From positions 71,953,071 through 72,017,070 of the forward strand of contig CM054183.1 of NCBI GenBank assembly GCA_028829895.1: DNA of 64,000 bases. Direction: 5' to 3'. Under the pieces are notes generated by a model. It worked only from the letters and a program-made list of their open reading frames with translations. It was not told where the DNA came from and ran no database searches. Shown here piece after piece: positions 22,345 to 33,305 of this stretch. The DNA is from Sinotaia quadrata. Its lineage: Eukaryota; Mollusca; Gastropoda; Architaenioglossa; Viviparidae. The first letter of the stretch is position 1. Each line of letters begins with the position of its first letter. A program made the position numbers and the translations under genes.

Positions 22345-22659
22345 GTGAGGGTTTATTTGAGTGTTTTTGTGAATGTGAGTTATTTTCAGCTTTACAGGCT
22401 TCTAATCCTGGAGCGTTTGATAGCAATGACCACTTATATTTAAAAACTATTTGCATTATTAAGGGGGATTTGTTTTGACCAGGAGTCTTTTATTATATTA
22501 TTATTATAATAATAATAAATTTAACTCATTTACTGCTGGAAATTGAAAAAGAATTTAATGTCATTTGTTGCAGAATTTTTATGCTTACTGTTTTTTTAAC
22601 CCATTGTCCGACACTAGCCCTTATAAGTCCTCATGACGTCACGTTTTCGTCCATCATTA

Positions 22660-22840
22660 GCCCTGATAAGGTCACTTGCTCGCTCGCTCAGTGTAAGCCA
22701 TGCTACATTTAATAAAATAACAATCAAGAAGAAGGAGAAAGATATGTTTGGGTTCAGCAGCCAATCTGCTCTAAATTTTATCATTGGCTGACTATTTTTA
22801 GAAAGGTCATATCATTAAAAGTTCGGAAAATCCCCAGTCA
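22660..22840 (+). repeat. Interspersed repeat, copy 1 of 2 (relative at 29412-29590)
   Basis: A block running from GCTCGCTCGCTCAGTGTAA through GATATGTTTGGGTTCAGCAG to ATTTTTAGAAAGGTCA recurs in the same order and orientation at 29412-29590. Identity over about 170 bases is high. No ends or duplication could be fixed, so the class (SINE, MITE or other) is open. Both copies sit in introns of the same gene. Confidence 0.85.
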
Positions 22841-24766
22841 CCTAATTCACATAGATCTTTTTTTTTTTACAAATTTTTTCTAACTTTTGTCCATCCCTAT
22901 CCTTTAAATTTACTGTTAGTGAATAAAAGGTGTTGACATTTTTTATAAATAATGAGCAAAGTAATATTTATCATACTGCAAAATTTCATGATAATCATGC
23001 AAATGGTTCTAATGTTATGGCCAGATTTGTGCAAAAATGTGTAAAAGTGCCATCGTCAGTCATTTTGATGATTTTACAAAGTTTGGGCCAACCTGTACAT
23101 GAATCAAATGAAAATAACATTCTGAAAAAAATGGGCATATTCGTTATATACATTTTAACATAAATGAACAGTTTTATTAATATATTTCAATGAATGAATC
23201 AGAGATGCTGTGTCAACTTATCAGCTGTGTTATTTCTATCTTGATGATGTTTTTTTTCTATTAATTTCTGCAGCAAGACATTTTGTTATTTCATCAAATA
23301 GAAAGTTAAAACTTTGCATATGTTATTTGCAAGTAGAAAGGAATAAAGTATTAAACTTTCATAACTGCATTTTAGATTTTAGTTAGTCTTTAACCATGTT
23401 TTTCACTGCTGACATTTTTTAAAACTTAAAAGCAGCATATCTCTGGAACAAATTGAGATAGCTTCACAATTTAAAAAAAAAATTTCATGTTGTAAAAAAT
23501 GTTTTAATGAAAATAAAACTGAATGCTTGATTTTATTATTATTATTTTTTTTTTTTGGTGCCGCTATCCACTTTATGTGTATTTATTTTTATATATATTA
23601 TATATTTAATTAAATTGTAATTTTATTAATATTTATTTGTACATCACTTCAAATTTTCAATATATACATTATTTCAATTGCTAATATTAGTAATAAACAC
23701 ATCATAGGAATATGACAAAACTAAAAATCCAAACATCTTGAATAAAAAAAAGAAAAAGATGTTTATATATATAGTGAAAGTTAGCAACTATTCAGTAGTT
23801 TGAAATAACTAGATCTACATTGTAAGTAATAAATATATTTGCCTAGCATTCATATATTGTATTCAGAGAGGTTTAATCTTGATTGTTGCTGGTCTAGATA
23901 AATCTATTGTCTGCTTCCATTGAAATTGATTTACAACCCATTTTGTCAATATTTTCTCTTTCTGTTTCATCATACTCAAATCAATAAAAGAGTTAATCCT
24001 TATTTTAATAATAGTTTGAGAAATCTCCTCATTATAACTTACACATTCTCTTATGTTTGCTGCTCGTCAGAATTTTCCTGCTTCTCATTCGATTTTGCGA
24101 GCTTATGAGTTTCTGAATATGCCTGAGGCCTTGTGTTCTGCAAAATTCATAAAGGAAAATATATTTTAATTCACAAAGTGCCTTTATTACTCATTCACAA
24201 CAAAACGACTTAAGTTTTATCCAAATAATAATTTTTATTTTAAAATTTTACGAAAAATGTTTGTAAGCAATATTAATCCTGCTTTCTCATTATTTAGTGT
24301 TTTATTAAATATTTATTTTTATATTTGATTTAATAATTTGTAGGTGATTTTTCAAAATTTTCATAGACTTGTCATCTGATTTTTTGTTAGTACATTTATG
24401 ACCCACTATCCTGAAATGAGTCATTTGTTACTTTGTTTGGAGATATTGATATCAGCAAAACCTAGAAATAATTGCTTTTTACTTAGTTGCAAGTTGTAAT
24501 AAAATTAGACAAGTAGCCAATGAGCAAATATAAAGATATCAGATATTTATTTAGAGAAGGGAAAAAAAAATGTTGGCTATGGTAATGCATTAATTTTTCT
24601 TAGCAACTTATTCATTGAAATACCTTGTTTGTACACAGACAATATAACATAAGTATATAGATTCCTGAATTTTACTGCAGTATCTCAAACAGTTTCTTGC
24701 TTTTGAAGATTTAAAATATAAGAGGTAAAAGATACACACTTTGGTGAAAATGTGAGTACACCTAAG

Positions 24767-27564
24767 TAGGTAGTCCCACCGCCACTGCTTTACGGGCAAA
24801 AACTCGCAAACGCACACAAATTTGCTAAACTTTACTCCAGAGCGGTTTTCTTCACATTAAACCTCAACTAACCATTTTTATTTGAAAATAAAGATCGATG
24901 TTTTGTCTTTTGAACTGTTTTGTTGTATTTTTTCTGAATTTTATTATAGTATCCATAAACTTTGACGAAGTTTGCAACCTTAGGGTTGCAACAAAAATGG
25001 GTCAAATGTTGCCTCATGGCCAAAAAGTAAAATTCACGTTTTCATGTACCAAGTTTTAAGAAGAAAGCGGAGCCTGCAAGGTTTTGTAACCCCAAAACTG
25101 ACTGGTCCTTTAAATAGAGGACAGATAACTCTTTACACTCGTATATTTTTCACTTTTATTTGATGCGAATAACCAAATACATTTTCAAACTAAAAAGTTC
25201 ACGATACATTTTTCGGAAGAAATATTTATAACAAAATAATGAAAAAATATCATGCGGAATTTCAACATCTTTCTAATGACATGCCATAGTCCTCGATTAG
25301 TGACCTTCCAAGATCCACTAAATTAAAAACCCATAGTACGCATCCCGTTTCAGTCATGACTTTCATGTGTGAAGTGCGTGTTGACACTACCGCTGATTAT
25401 TCTGACATTTTATACGAACACTTGAAACCTCTTATTAGTAAGATTTTTCTGTAAGCATTTAATAATGATTACTGTACTCTGTGATTATTTTATCTGTAAA
25501 AATATCTCTATTTTTAAAGCAGAATTATTAATTTTGTCATCATCACTATCGCTTCCGTAGTTTGAAAATAGGTTAGTCGGTGTGTCACTCTATCATGAAA
25601 GTTTAACTGCTATTTCCTTGCAACATATATTTTGAAGTCGCATATCGTATTTAAATATATTATTTTATTTAATTAATTAATTTTAGTCATGATGGTAATC
25701 TCATTATTTAGAAAAAATCGTTTTCTTACAACGATAATTTAAAAAAGAAAAGATAACTCCTGATGCAAAAATAGTAAACAACTGAAACACTTGGGTTTGT
25801 GAAATGTTTATTTCATGCAGTGGATTTATAATAATACTAAGATATTTTATTTAGTAAATGCTTTTATATACATACATTTTAAATAATTTTAACCTGTTTT
25901 GTTTTGAATTTGAACATAATGTTTTCCTTTTAATTTTTAAAATTTGTCAAGCTTCTGCCTTTGTTTTGGTTTCACGCTCTTTTAATTTCTTTGGTGGTAC
26001 ATAAATGAAGAATAAATTAACATAGGACTTTTATATTACATTATTTAATTATTAAAGACAGCAGATTCATCAATATTTCTTGTATATTTTCTTTTAATTT
26101 TCAATATATACATTATTTGTATATATTTCTTTTTCTTTTGAAAAAAACTGGTTGATGAACTGCCTATAGTTTTCACATTATTTAATTAGACCTATTAATT
26201 GTAGTAGGATTTTTCATTGGTGAGGAACTAGAAGTTCACAGTACAAACAGTGCTAAGATAATATTTATGGAACAGTATAGAAATAAGAATATTTTAAAGT
26301 GGGGTGATAGCATGGACTGTAATGATGTGGATGCCAAGTTTGTTTTTAAATGGGGTTTAACAATGGAGACAACCAACAGAAGAACCTGGACAGCTGTTGA
26401 CTTTAATGCATTACATGAAGGATTCTCTATTTATAAAAATATGCACTTGATTAATATTTGAATCTGTGTTATGCATATTCATTGTTGGAAATAAAAGCAC
26501 ATAATTAAATTATATTTATAGTGTACATTATTATTATATTAAATATTATGTTACTAATGTGTACTTCATTCCTGTAAACGTGGTTAGAGTTTTAGAATAA
26601 AGTTATCCATACATATTTTCATTATATTTCAATGCTTTAATTTATTTGTCACAAAACTTTCAAAACATAAAGATATGTATTACTTATTATTTTGTTATAA
26701 TTAATAATAGTATGTTGAGCATGTTTTTATACCTATGAATTATACATAAAGAATACCAAGTATACAATTTTAAAGATTTTTTAAATAAAAACGTCCTTAT
26801 TGTAAAAATATTAATTCAAATAAAACATAGATAACTGATCTGTCTTTAGATAAATGGATAACTCCCTGTTGATCATTTTAATAGGTGAACCAAAACTGTG
26901 CTATGTATAGTTTCTAAGATGTGATCATTTATCCGTTTTAATTTTCTTTGTAAATAAAAATTGTACAATAAAATGAAAAATATAACTTAATATGTGATTA
27001 AACAGAAATTATCTTTATACTTGTAGATCAAATCTAGTTTGCTGATAATTTTGATATGTTATGTATAGTTTCCGAGATGTGACTGTTTATCAGTTTTAAT
27101 TTTCTTTGTAAATAAAAGTTGCACAGTAAAATAAAAAATGTAAATTAAATATGCAGTTAAACAGACATTATCTTTATACATATAGATAGAGTATAGTTTG
27201 CTGATCATTTTGAAATATTCCTTTCTGTGGCATTTTGCAAGCAATTTTATGAAACAAAAGCCTACTTTCTTTTGCAATTTACAATAAGCTGAAAGGTAAA
27301 TTTTGCATTATATCTTTTATTAGGATTGTAGCTCTGTTTTCAGCGTGGTTTATATTTTACTTATAAGATACTTGGAAAATCACACATTCATTACATCTAA
27401 AAAAAAGGTTGACCACAAATAACGACACTAAATTAATATCTCAGAAAGTAATGCAGCTATCATCATATTTTTTTTTGTACACAAACTTATTTCATCAGAA
27501 CACATATTTTGAGCATAAAAGCTTTATACGATGCGAACTAAAAAAAAAAGATGAAGGCTACCTA
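24767..27564 (+). mobile_element. Transposon copy 3: old, internally deleted relative of copy 1
   Basis: The left end is TAGGTAGTCCCACC, as in copy 1. The right end is degraded (GAAGGCTACCTA), and no matching 7-bp flank is left. Sequence parallels copy 1 from its left end to about copy-1 position 5042. About 150 bases of unrelated filler follow (roughly 26050-26206), then sequence resumes at copy-1 position 8431 and runs to the end. CpG sites of copy 1 are frequently TpG or CpA here. It is an independent deletion derivative, clearly older than copies 1 and 2. Confidence 0.88.
26207..26461 (+). pseudogene. C-terminal SH3/Tudor-like domain remnant of the transposase
   Basis: The frame starting GFFIGEELEVHSTNSAK and containing IIFMEQYRNKNILKWGDS corresponds to residues 1123-1204 of the copy-1 protein. 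It is open over 84 codons, with a shifted last few codons, and has no start codon of its own in place. Only this domain survives in copy 3, directly downstream of filler DNA. Confidence 0.85.
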
Positions 27565-28014
27565 GTGGATGGGGGCTTGCTAAATATAGATTAAAAAACA
27601 AATTTATCTTTTCCTTTGTGTAAGAAGTTTTCCACCTACAGAAATATTGTGTGACAATATATGTTAGTCTTTAATATTGTGGAAGAGAGAAAACATTTAC
27701 ATTGCCCGCATCTCTGCGAAATGGAGAGACGAGTGGTGTTTTCTGGAGAATTATTAATAACATAAATTAAAATTCTCATCACTTGTAATTAGTATGGGTG
27801 ATTAAATAATAATATTAATCATAACCATTAACTAAGGTGGTGGAGACAAATAGTTATTGGTTGGGTAAAACTATTAAAACTTTTTAGATTCTTTTGGACA
27901 ATACTTAAGCATGAAGCAATTCCTTTGGAATTATTTTAATTTTGGAAACAATGAAATCTGTTTTTTTAATTCAGCTTTATAAAACACTGTAAAGTAATAT
28001 GGAACATATTGCAG

Positions 28015-28254
28015 GAAATGAGCCAACGGAGAGCACAACTAGAATATGAGCACACTATGCTTGTGCGACACCATGAGTCCACACAAGACTTGGAGTACAA
28101 GCAATTGGCTGCTTTGCAGAAGTGCAAGGATGAACAACTTAAGCGACAGCATGAAACAGAAAAAGATAATCAGCGTGAATACAACACTCGAGCTGAGGCA
28201 GAGCTGAGAAAGAAACATGCATTGGAGGTCAAGCAACAACCTCGTAGTCTCAAG
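28015..28254 (+). CDS. TAOK: TAO kinase exon e: coiled coil
   Basis: The exon encodes 80 residues, EMSQRRAQLEYEHTMLVRHH through EVKQQPRSLK. The EHTML(V)RHHESTQDLEY and RQHETE..NQREYN blocks and the closing (K/R)QQP(R/K)(S/N)LK are highly characteristic of TAO kinases. The acceptor is TTGCAG ending at 28014 and the donor is GTTTGT at 28255. Both boundaries are phase 0. Confidence 0.95.
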
Positions 28255-29124
28255 GTTTGTGTATATTTTTTTAAATTTCATAAACAATGGCATCCATCCA
28301 TCAGATGCAAAACCAATTGTGTTATAGTATAGATGCCTTCAGTCATTGTGTTGACTAAAGGCGCATGAAAAAATATTTTATTCAAAATGTTATGTAGACT
28401 GACAAAATTATATCTGAATAATTTATGACTAATAACATTATACAGAAGTTTCTTAAGTTATAAATTTGTAACAACTCCAATTTGTACAAGAAAGCAACAT
28501 TTTATTCCATCATTAAAAGGGCAATTTTCCTTTCTATTGAATCAAGAAAGCAGTGAATTTGCTGTGTAATTGTTTTGTTATGTAGATGTGACCAAAGTCC
28601 ATCTAGGTGTGATTACAAGAACATACCTTTTTGCTGATGGTCACCACAAGAAGAATGGAAGTAAATGCATATCCTTTATCAACCTGTTTATTAAAAGAGA
28701 TCTGAGTCATTGTCACCAAACTTGGGAGGGTAGATATGAAAATGAAAGATGTATACTATACCAGGGACCATTATATGTTTTGGGAAAGTCATAGTTTGTC
28801 ATTAACCTCTCATTAAATGTCACCATTATTATACAACTTTATTCCATTCTTTGGTGATTTGTAATCACTACATCTGTTGGTTGTTGGCCACATTGTCTGA
28901 TATGCTTTCACCATAGATGTTTTTCTGGCTCTTTTTAATAATGCATGCAGGGTTATTATGTTTGCTAATGTGTTTGAATGCAAGATTGCGAGAGGAATGA
29001 ATGAAAATATGTAAACAATACAGGACAGTACAATGTAAATATCTCAGTCACCCTTTCTAAATAGTAATATGCTTTTTCTTTCTTTTTGATGGTAATGACT
29101 TATATTTATTGTCCTGTGGATTCT

Positions 29125-29196
29125 CATACAATAACAGGCGCGAAAGCGGTGGAAGCCGGAAGCGCCCCCTACACTCCATCCATCCATACAATAACA
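29125..29196 (+). repeat. 48-bp GC-rich insertion flanked by 12-bp direct repeats
   Basis: CATACAATAACA occurs at 29125-29136 and 29185-29196. Between them lie 48 bases far richer in G and C than their surroundings (GCGCGAAAGCGGTGGAAGCC near the start, then GCGCCCCCT) ending in a CCATC repeat. Such a layout fits a truncated retroposed fragment with a target-site duplication, though local duplication cannot be excluded. Confidence 0.6.
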
Positions 29197-29342
29197 TAAA
29201 GCAAGTCACTCCAATAACAAATCATTCATTCACGAAACATTTTATTCTGAGAATAAAGGACAGACTCTGGATCTGTAGAAAATGAAAATGACAAATAAGA
29301 AATTACATTTGATACAATTGCAGTAATTGCCAAGTTCAAGAA

Positions 29343-29407
29343 AATAACAAATTTATCTTAAAAATTAGAAAGTTATTCTTTCTAATTTTTAAGATAAATT
29401 TGTTATT
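29343..29407. repeat. Perfect 30-bp inverted repeat with 5-base loop
   Basis: Arms 29343-29372 and 29378-29407 are exact reverse complements over 30 bases, separated by TTATT. The arms are AT-rich (AATAACAAATTTATC at the start). In RNA this would form a long uninterrupted stem. It immediately precedes the interspersed repeat copy at 29412. Confidence 0.97.
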
Positions 29408-29411
29408 CCTG

Positions 29412-29590
29412 AAAAGGCTTCTCGCTCGCTCGCTCACTCAGTGTAAATGATGCTACATTAAAAAAAATAACAATCAATGTGAAGGAGAAAGATATGTTTG
29501 GGTTCAGCAGCCAATCTGCTCTAAATTTATCATTGGATAACTATTTTTAGAAAGGTCACATCATTGAAAGTGCAGGCATTTCCCACCACC
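29412..29590 (+). repeat. Interspersed repeat, copy 2 of 2 (relative at 22660-22840)
   Basis: It shares CGCTCGCTCACTCAGTGTAA, GATATGTTTGGGTTCAGCAG and ATTTTTAGAAAGGTCA blocks with 22660-22840, same orientation and order. Small indels separate the copies. The perfect hairpin ends five bases before it, so the hairpin may belong to, or mark the edge of, this element. Confidence 0.85.
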
Positions 29591-31371
29591 CCATGCTTGT
29601 CGAAGTTGAGCCACCATTTTGAACCATACTTTTTGTCAGACATGGCATGTTTCGAGGACGATTTTCAGTTGTTTGCTTGATCCTACCTAATGTACTTTAT
29701 TGTGTGGTGATGAAATTCAACCAGCCTACTGAAATTTTGGATGTGACCATGTGCTAATAAAAACAAATAAACCAGTCGTTTTCATGTGACACTTTTCTTT
29801 TGTTCAAAAGCATTCAATTTTTCCAGGAAATAGTGAATATTTACACAAGAACAATTATTATTCTATATTGTATTCAAGTGGTAACTGTGGGTGTACAGTT
29901 CAGACAGTTGTATTCTGTCTTGTTTCTGGTAAGGGCAGTCCAGATTTATATAGTCTAAACTGCCACAATTTGCACATTTCAATAGGTTTTGGCATTTTTG
30001 TCTGATGTGAAATTTTTGGCAGTCCAGCCATCTGGCTTCTTTTAAAATATATTGAACTGTGTTAGGTATTTTTTTTTCCTTAAGACTTGAATAAGTAGGT
30101 TCACGATGGATGCATCTATTGGTAGGTTTTCTTTTAGTTGTTGTATATTGTGGTTTATATTAGCTTCTTTGCTCTGATCAAATTTTAATGTGAATTGTTG
30201 TGTATATATTAGCAACAACAAAAATTGAAATTTTGAGGAAAAAGTTATCATTCACTGCTCAATTTCATGATTAATTCTTAATTAATGAGAAAATAGTATC
30301 TAGCAGCCAATTTAATGATGCAAATTATTATTGATATATGATTTTGTCAATGATTGACATAATTTTCAAGTCTTAAATTGCTTAATTTACTTACATGTTT
30401 CTTTAGAATATAAAATATAGAATAGTTTGTTGGATGGATGTAACTGGAACTGTAAGATCTTCCACAGCACACATACCACAAGGCAAATTTTTTCTTAACA
30501 TTACATGTTATTCAAAGATCCAAACTATCAAGAAAAACGTATAAAAATAACATTTTAAAAGTCAGTTTTGTATTATTTATGTATTGTAATACATTTAGTA
30601 CACAGGTTTGTATAATGACTCATCTATTATTTGATTTAGTTTAACCTACCCATCTCCAACCTGTGTTGCTAAGCAACACAGAAGCAGTGTTAGAGAAAAG
30701 AGATCAGTTATTTTGTGTTCAGAATGTACAATTTTAGATAGATTTTTGAGTAAAATTATAATTTTAAATTGTTTGTTTTTTCCCCCACTTTTCACACAGT
30801 GTGATGCTCTAGTGCATGCCAAACCTGTGTATGTGCCAGTTGCAGCACAAAAATGGGGATATGTTTTTGTCCACTGATTCACTATAAATTGAAATAAATC
30901 TGTTATTTTGTTTTCAGAAATTAACTCACCATTGAATGATTAAAATATTCAAAAATTTAGACAGATTGTTGCACATCTTCATCCACAGTTCATACAAACC
31001 ATAAAAACAATGATATCAATATGTCAACTGAAGGATAAAGTTCAAGATTGCAAAATTGTTTTATTAATATTTTAAACAGTTTTACAAATATAAATTGAAT
31101 TCAGAATATGCAAGCTTAAAGATTACATCTGTACTTAACAAATTAAACACTAAGACTGGGCAATTCAAGTAAATCACATTTGTTGCCTATGATATAGCAA
31201 AAACACTGTTATAATGACTTTCTTATTGTTTGTTTATTTATTTTTTAATTTTTTATATATATTTACTGATTTACATTTATTTTCAAACTTTAGGCTTGAT
31301 TTTACATATTTGAAAAGACAAATTATTAATTAGTTTGAATTAAATGAATTGTGTATTAATATGTGTTAAAG

Positions 31372-31584
31372 GCCAAAGAGATCCAAATACGTAAGCAGTT
31401 TAATGAAGCTGTCAAGACTCAGCAACGTCAATACAAAGCACTGAAAGACCATATCCTGCAGAACACACCAAAACCAGAACAGAAGGCAGTGGTCAAGAAG
31501 CTTAAAGAGGAACAAATGCGAAAACTTGCAGCACTTGGGGACCAGTATGAAGCCTCCATTGCTGAGATGTTGCAACAACAAAAT
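31372..31584 (+). CDS. TAOK: TAO kinase exon f: coiled coil
   Basis: The exon encodes 71 residues, [20 protein letters not shown] through EMLQQQN. The I-x-KQF...Q-QYKALK-H segment and LK(D/E)EQ-RKLA-L--QY--SI-EM are diagnostic TAO kinase sequence. The acceptor is TTAAAG ending at 31371, a weak pyrimidine context, but the frame join LK|AKE matches the family. The donor is GTGAGT at 31585. A 34-bp minisatellite begins about 15 bases downstream. Confidence 0.94.
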
Positions 31585-33122
31585 GTGAGTATATTGCCAT
31601 GTCCATTTCTATTACTGTCAAATATTCACTGAAAATGCATTCCTATTACTGTCAAATACACATTGAAAATGCATTCTTATTACTATCAAATAGACACTAA
31701 AAATGCATTCTTATTACTATCAAATAGACACTAAAAATGCATTCTTATTACTGTCAAATAGATACTAAAAATGCATTCTTATAACTGTCAAATAGACACT
31801 AAAAATGCATTCTTATTACTGTCAAATAGACACTGAAAATGCATTTCTATTACTGTCAAATAGACACTGAAAAGGCAATCCTATTACTGTCAAACAGTCA
31901 CTAAAATGCATTCCTGTTACTGACATAAAATGGATTTCTTTTCACCTAATGAAGTTTTTCCAAAATGTTTTATTATGTACATGATTTCTGTGACAAAAAT
32001 AGTAATGTGTGTCATAATGTTTTTGCATTTTCTTTCTCAAGTTTAATAGCTGTATTATATATATTACATACATAGTACTTTATCAACAGGTAGTATGTAA
32101 ATGGTTTATGTTGACATGTTGATGTAGTTAAATAGTCCACTATAATTCTACTGTATATACTGCAAATAACTATTTACTTTTTATTAAGAAGTTAATGCAT
32201 CCCATCTGTGAGCTAAGAAGTTACAAAGTCTGAGCATTTTTTTACTAGAACTTTTGAGATTTACATGTAAGTCAAGTTGATGTTCATATCATATTGTTTT
32301 TAAGTATCTCAGTAATGGAATCTCAGTAATGAATAATTTTTATATTTTATAATTATTTTTAATAAAAAAAATAGTTAACTGTTCATTCAAAGTAGAAGTA
32401 TTTTGTTTTTAAATTTATGCTGCCTTTATTTTTATTTAAATCCTTGCTGCTTTATTTCTGACTTTTGTTCAGTTCGTATACTCTTCTTTGTGTTCATTAA
32501 CAGGTATATTTCCATCAAATATTATAAGTAAACTTCAAAGTCTGTTTCTTATTGAGGCAAATATAACGACTGCAAAGTGCATTCCTTGTCCTGTAAAATT
32601 TAAATAAACTGCTCAATCTATTCCTTATTCACTCAGATATAACAAGATTGCAAATTGTATTCTTTGTTCTATAAAATATAAACAGACTGCTAAAGACTGC
32701 AAATTGCATTCTTTGTTCTGTAAAATATAAATAGACTATTCAGGCTGATAAAACAAAGCTGCAGAATCCGTTCTCTCTCTCCTCCCAAAAAAAACAAACA
32801 AACAAAAAAAACTGTAAGTAAACTGCAAGTAAGCTATCAGAAAGTCCATTCATTTTGCAATGAATATAAGAAAGTGCTAAAATTGCTGATGTCTTTGAGT
32901 TTACTTTTCATTGTATTATTATGAAAATATGAAATTCAGATAGTGCATCTGTTTTCAATCCATGATTATTTACTATGTACTAAGTCCTATTTAAAATATC
33001 TGTTGTTATGAACATGCATAATATCCACCTTTGCATTAGTTGTTATGAAATATACTTTTGAAAATGCATTGTTCAATCAGTTCATGTGAAGCATTAGTTA
33101 TAATAGAACTTACATGTGTTAG
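31585..33122 (+). other. Intron between exons f and g
   Basis: The intron opens with the 34-bp minisatellite (31600-31930). A second, more diverged repeat runs at about 32570-32760, with units containing GCATTCTTTGTTCTGTAAAA followed by TATAAATAGACT. The rest is AT-rich with no gene. The acceptor is TGTTAG ending at 33122, with little pyrimidine tract. Confidence 0.65.
31600..31930 (+). repeat. 34-bp minisatellite next to the exon f donor
   Basis: About nine to ten units of the pattern ATTCTTATTACTGTCAAATA then GACACTAAAAATGC, with an exact 34-base period in the centre (units at 31741 and 31775). Central units are nearly identical and the outer units are diverged, as in arrays expanding from the middle. 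It begins about 15 bases after the GTGAGT donor. Confidence 0.95.
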
Positions 33123-33305
33123 GTGCGGCTAGATGAGACGCAAATGGGGGAAGCAAATGAACTGAGGAAGCGTTTGCAGCAGGAACTGGAACTGTTGATG
33201 GCATATCAAAGCAAAGTTAAAACACAGACTGAAGCTCAGCACAAGAGGGAACTCAAGGTCCTAGAAGAAAGAGTTTCTTTGCGTAGGGCTCTCCTAGAGC
33301 AAAAG
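33123..33305 (+). CDS. TAOK: TAO kinase exon g: coiled coil
   Basis: The exon encodes 61 residues, [20 protein letters not shown] through [27 protein letters not shown](V/I)K-Q-EAQH and the closing [12 protein letters not shown] are among the best conserved TAO kinase stretches. The acceptor ends at 33122 and the donor is GTGAAT at 33306. Both boundaries are phase 0. Confidence 0.96.

Larger units (their letters stand above)
22345..28014 (+). other. Intron between exons d and e, with decayed transposon copy 3
   Basis: The intron holds an interspersed repeat (22660-22840), long T/A-rich low-complexity tracts around 23450-23640, and transposon copy 3 (24767-27564). A full CRE-type octamer TGACGTCA occurs at 22634-22641 beside the repeat. 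Small open frames at 22930-23163 and 24608-24817 have no recognisable features. The acceptor is TTGCAG ending at 28014. Confidence 0.6.
28255..31371 (+). other. Intron between exons e and f
   Basis: No exon seen. It contains a 48-bp GC-rich insertion with flanking 12-bp repeats (29125-29196), a perfect 30-bp hairpin (29343-29407), the second copy of an interspersed repeat (29412-29590) and an X-box-like palindrome (30665-30677). An open frame at 28570-28794 (VTKVHLGVITRTYLF) has no recognised similarity. The acceptor of exon f has an unusually poor pyrimidine tract (ATATGTGTTAAAG). Confidence 0.6.
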
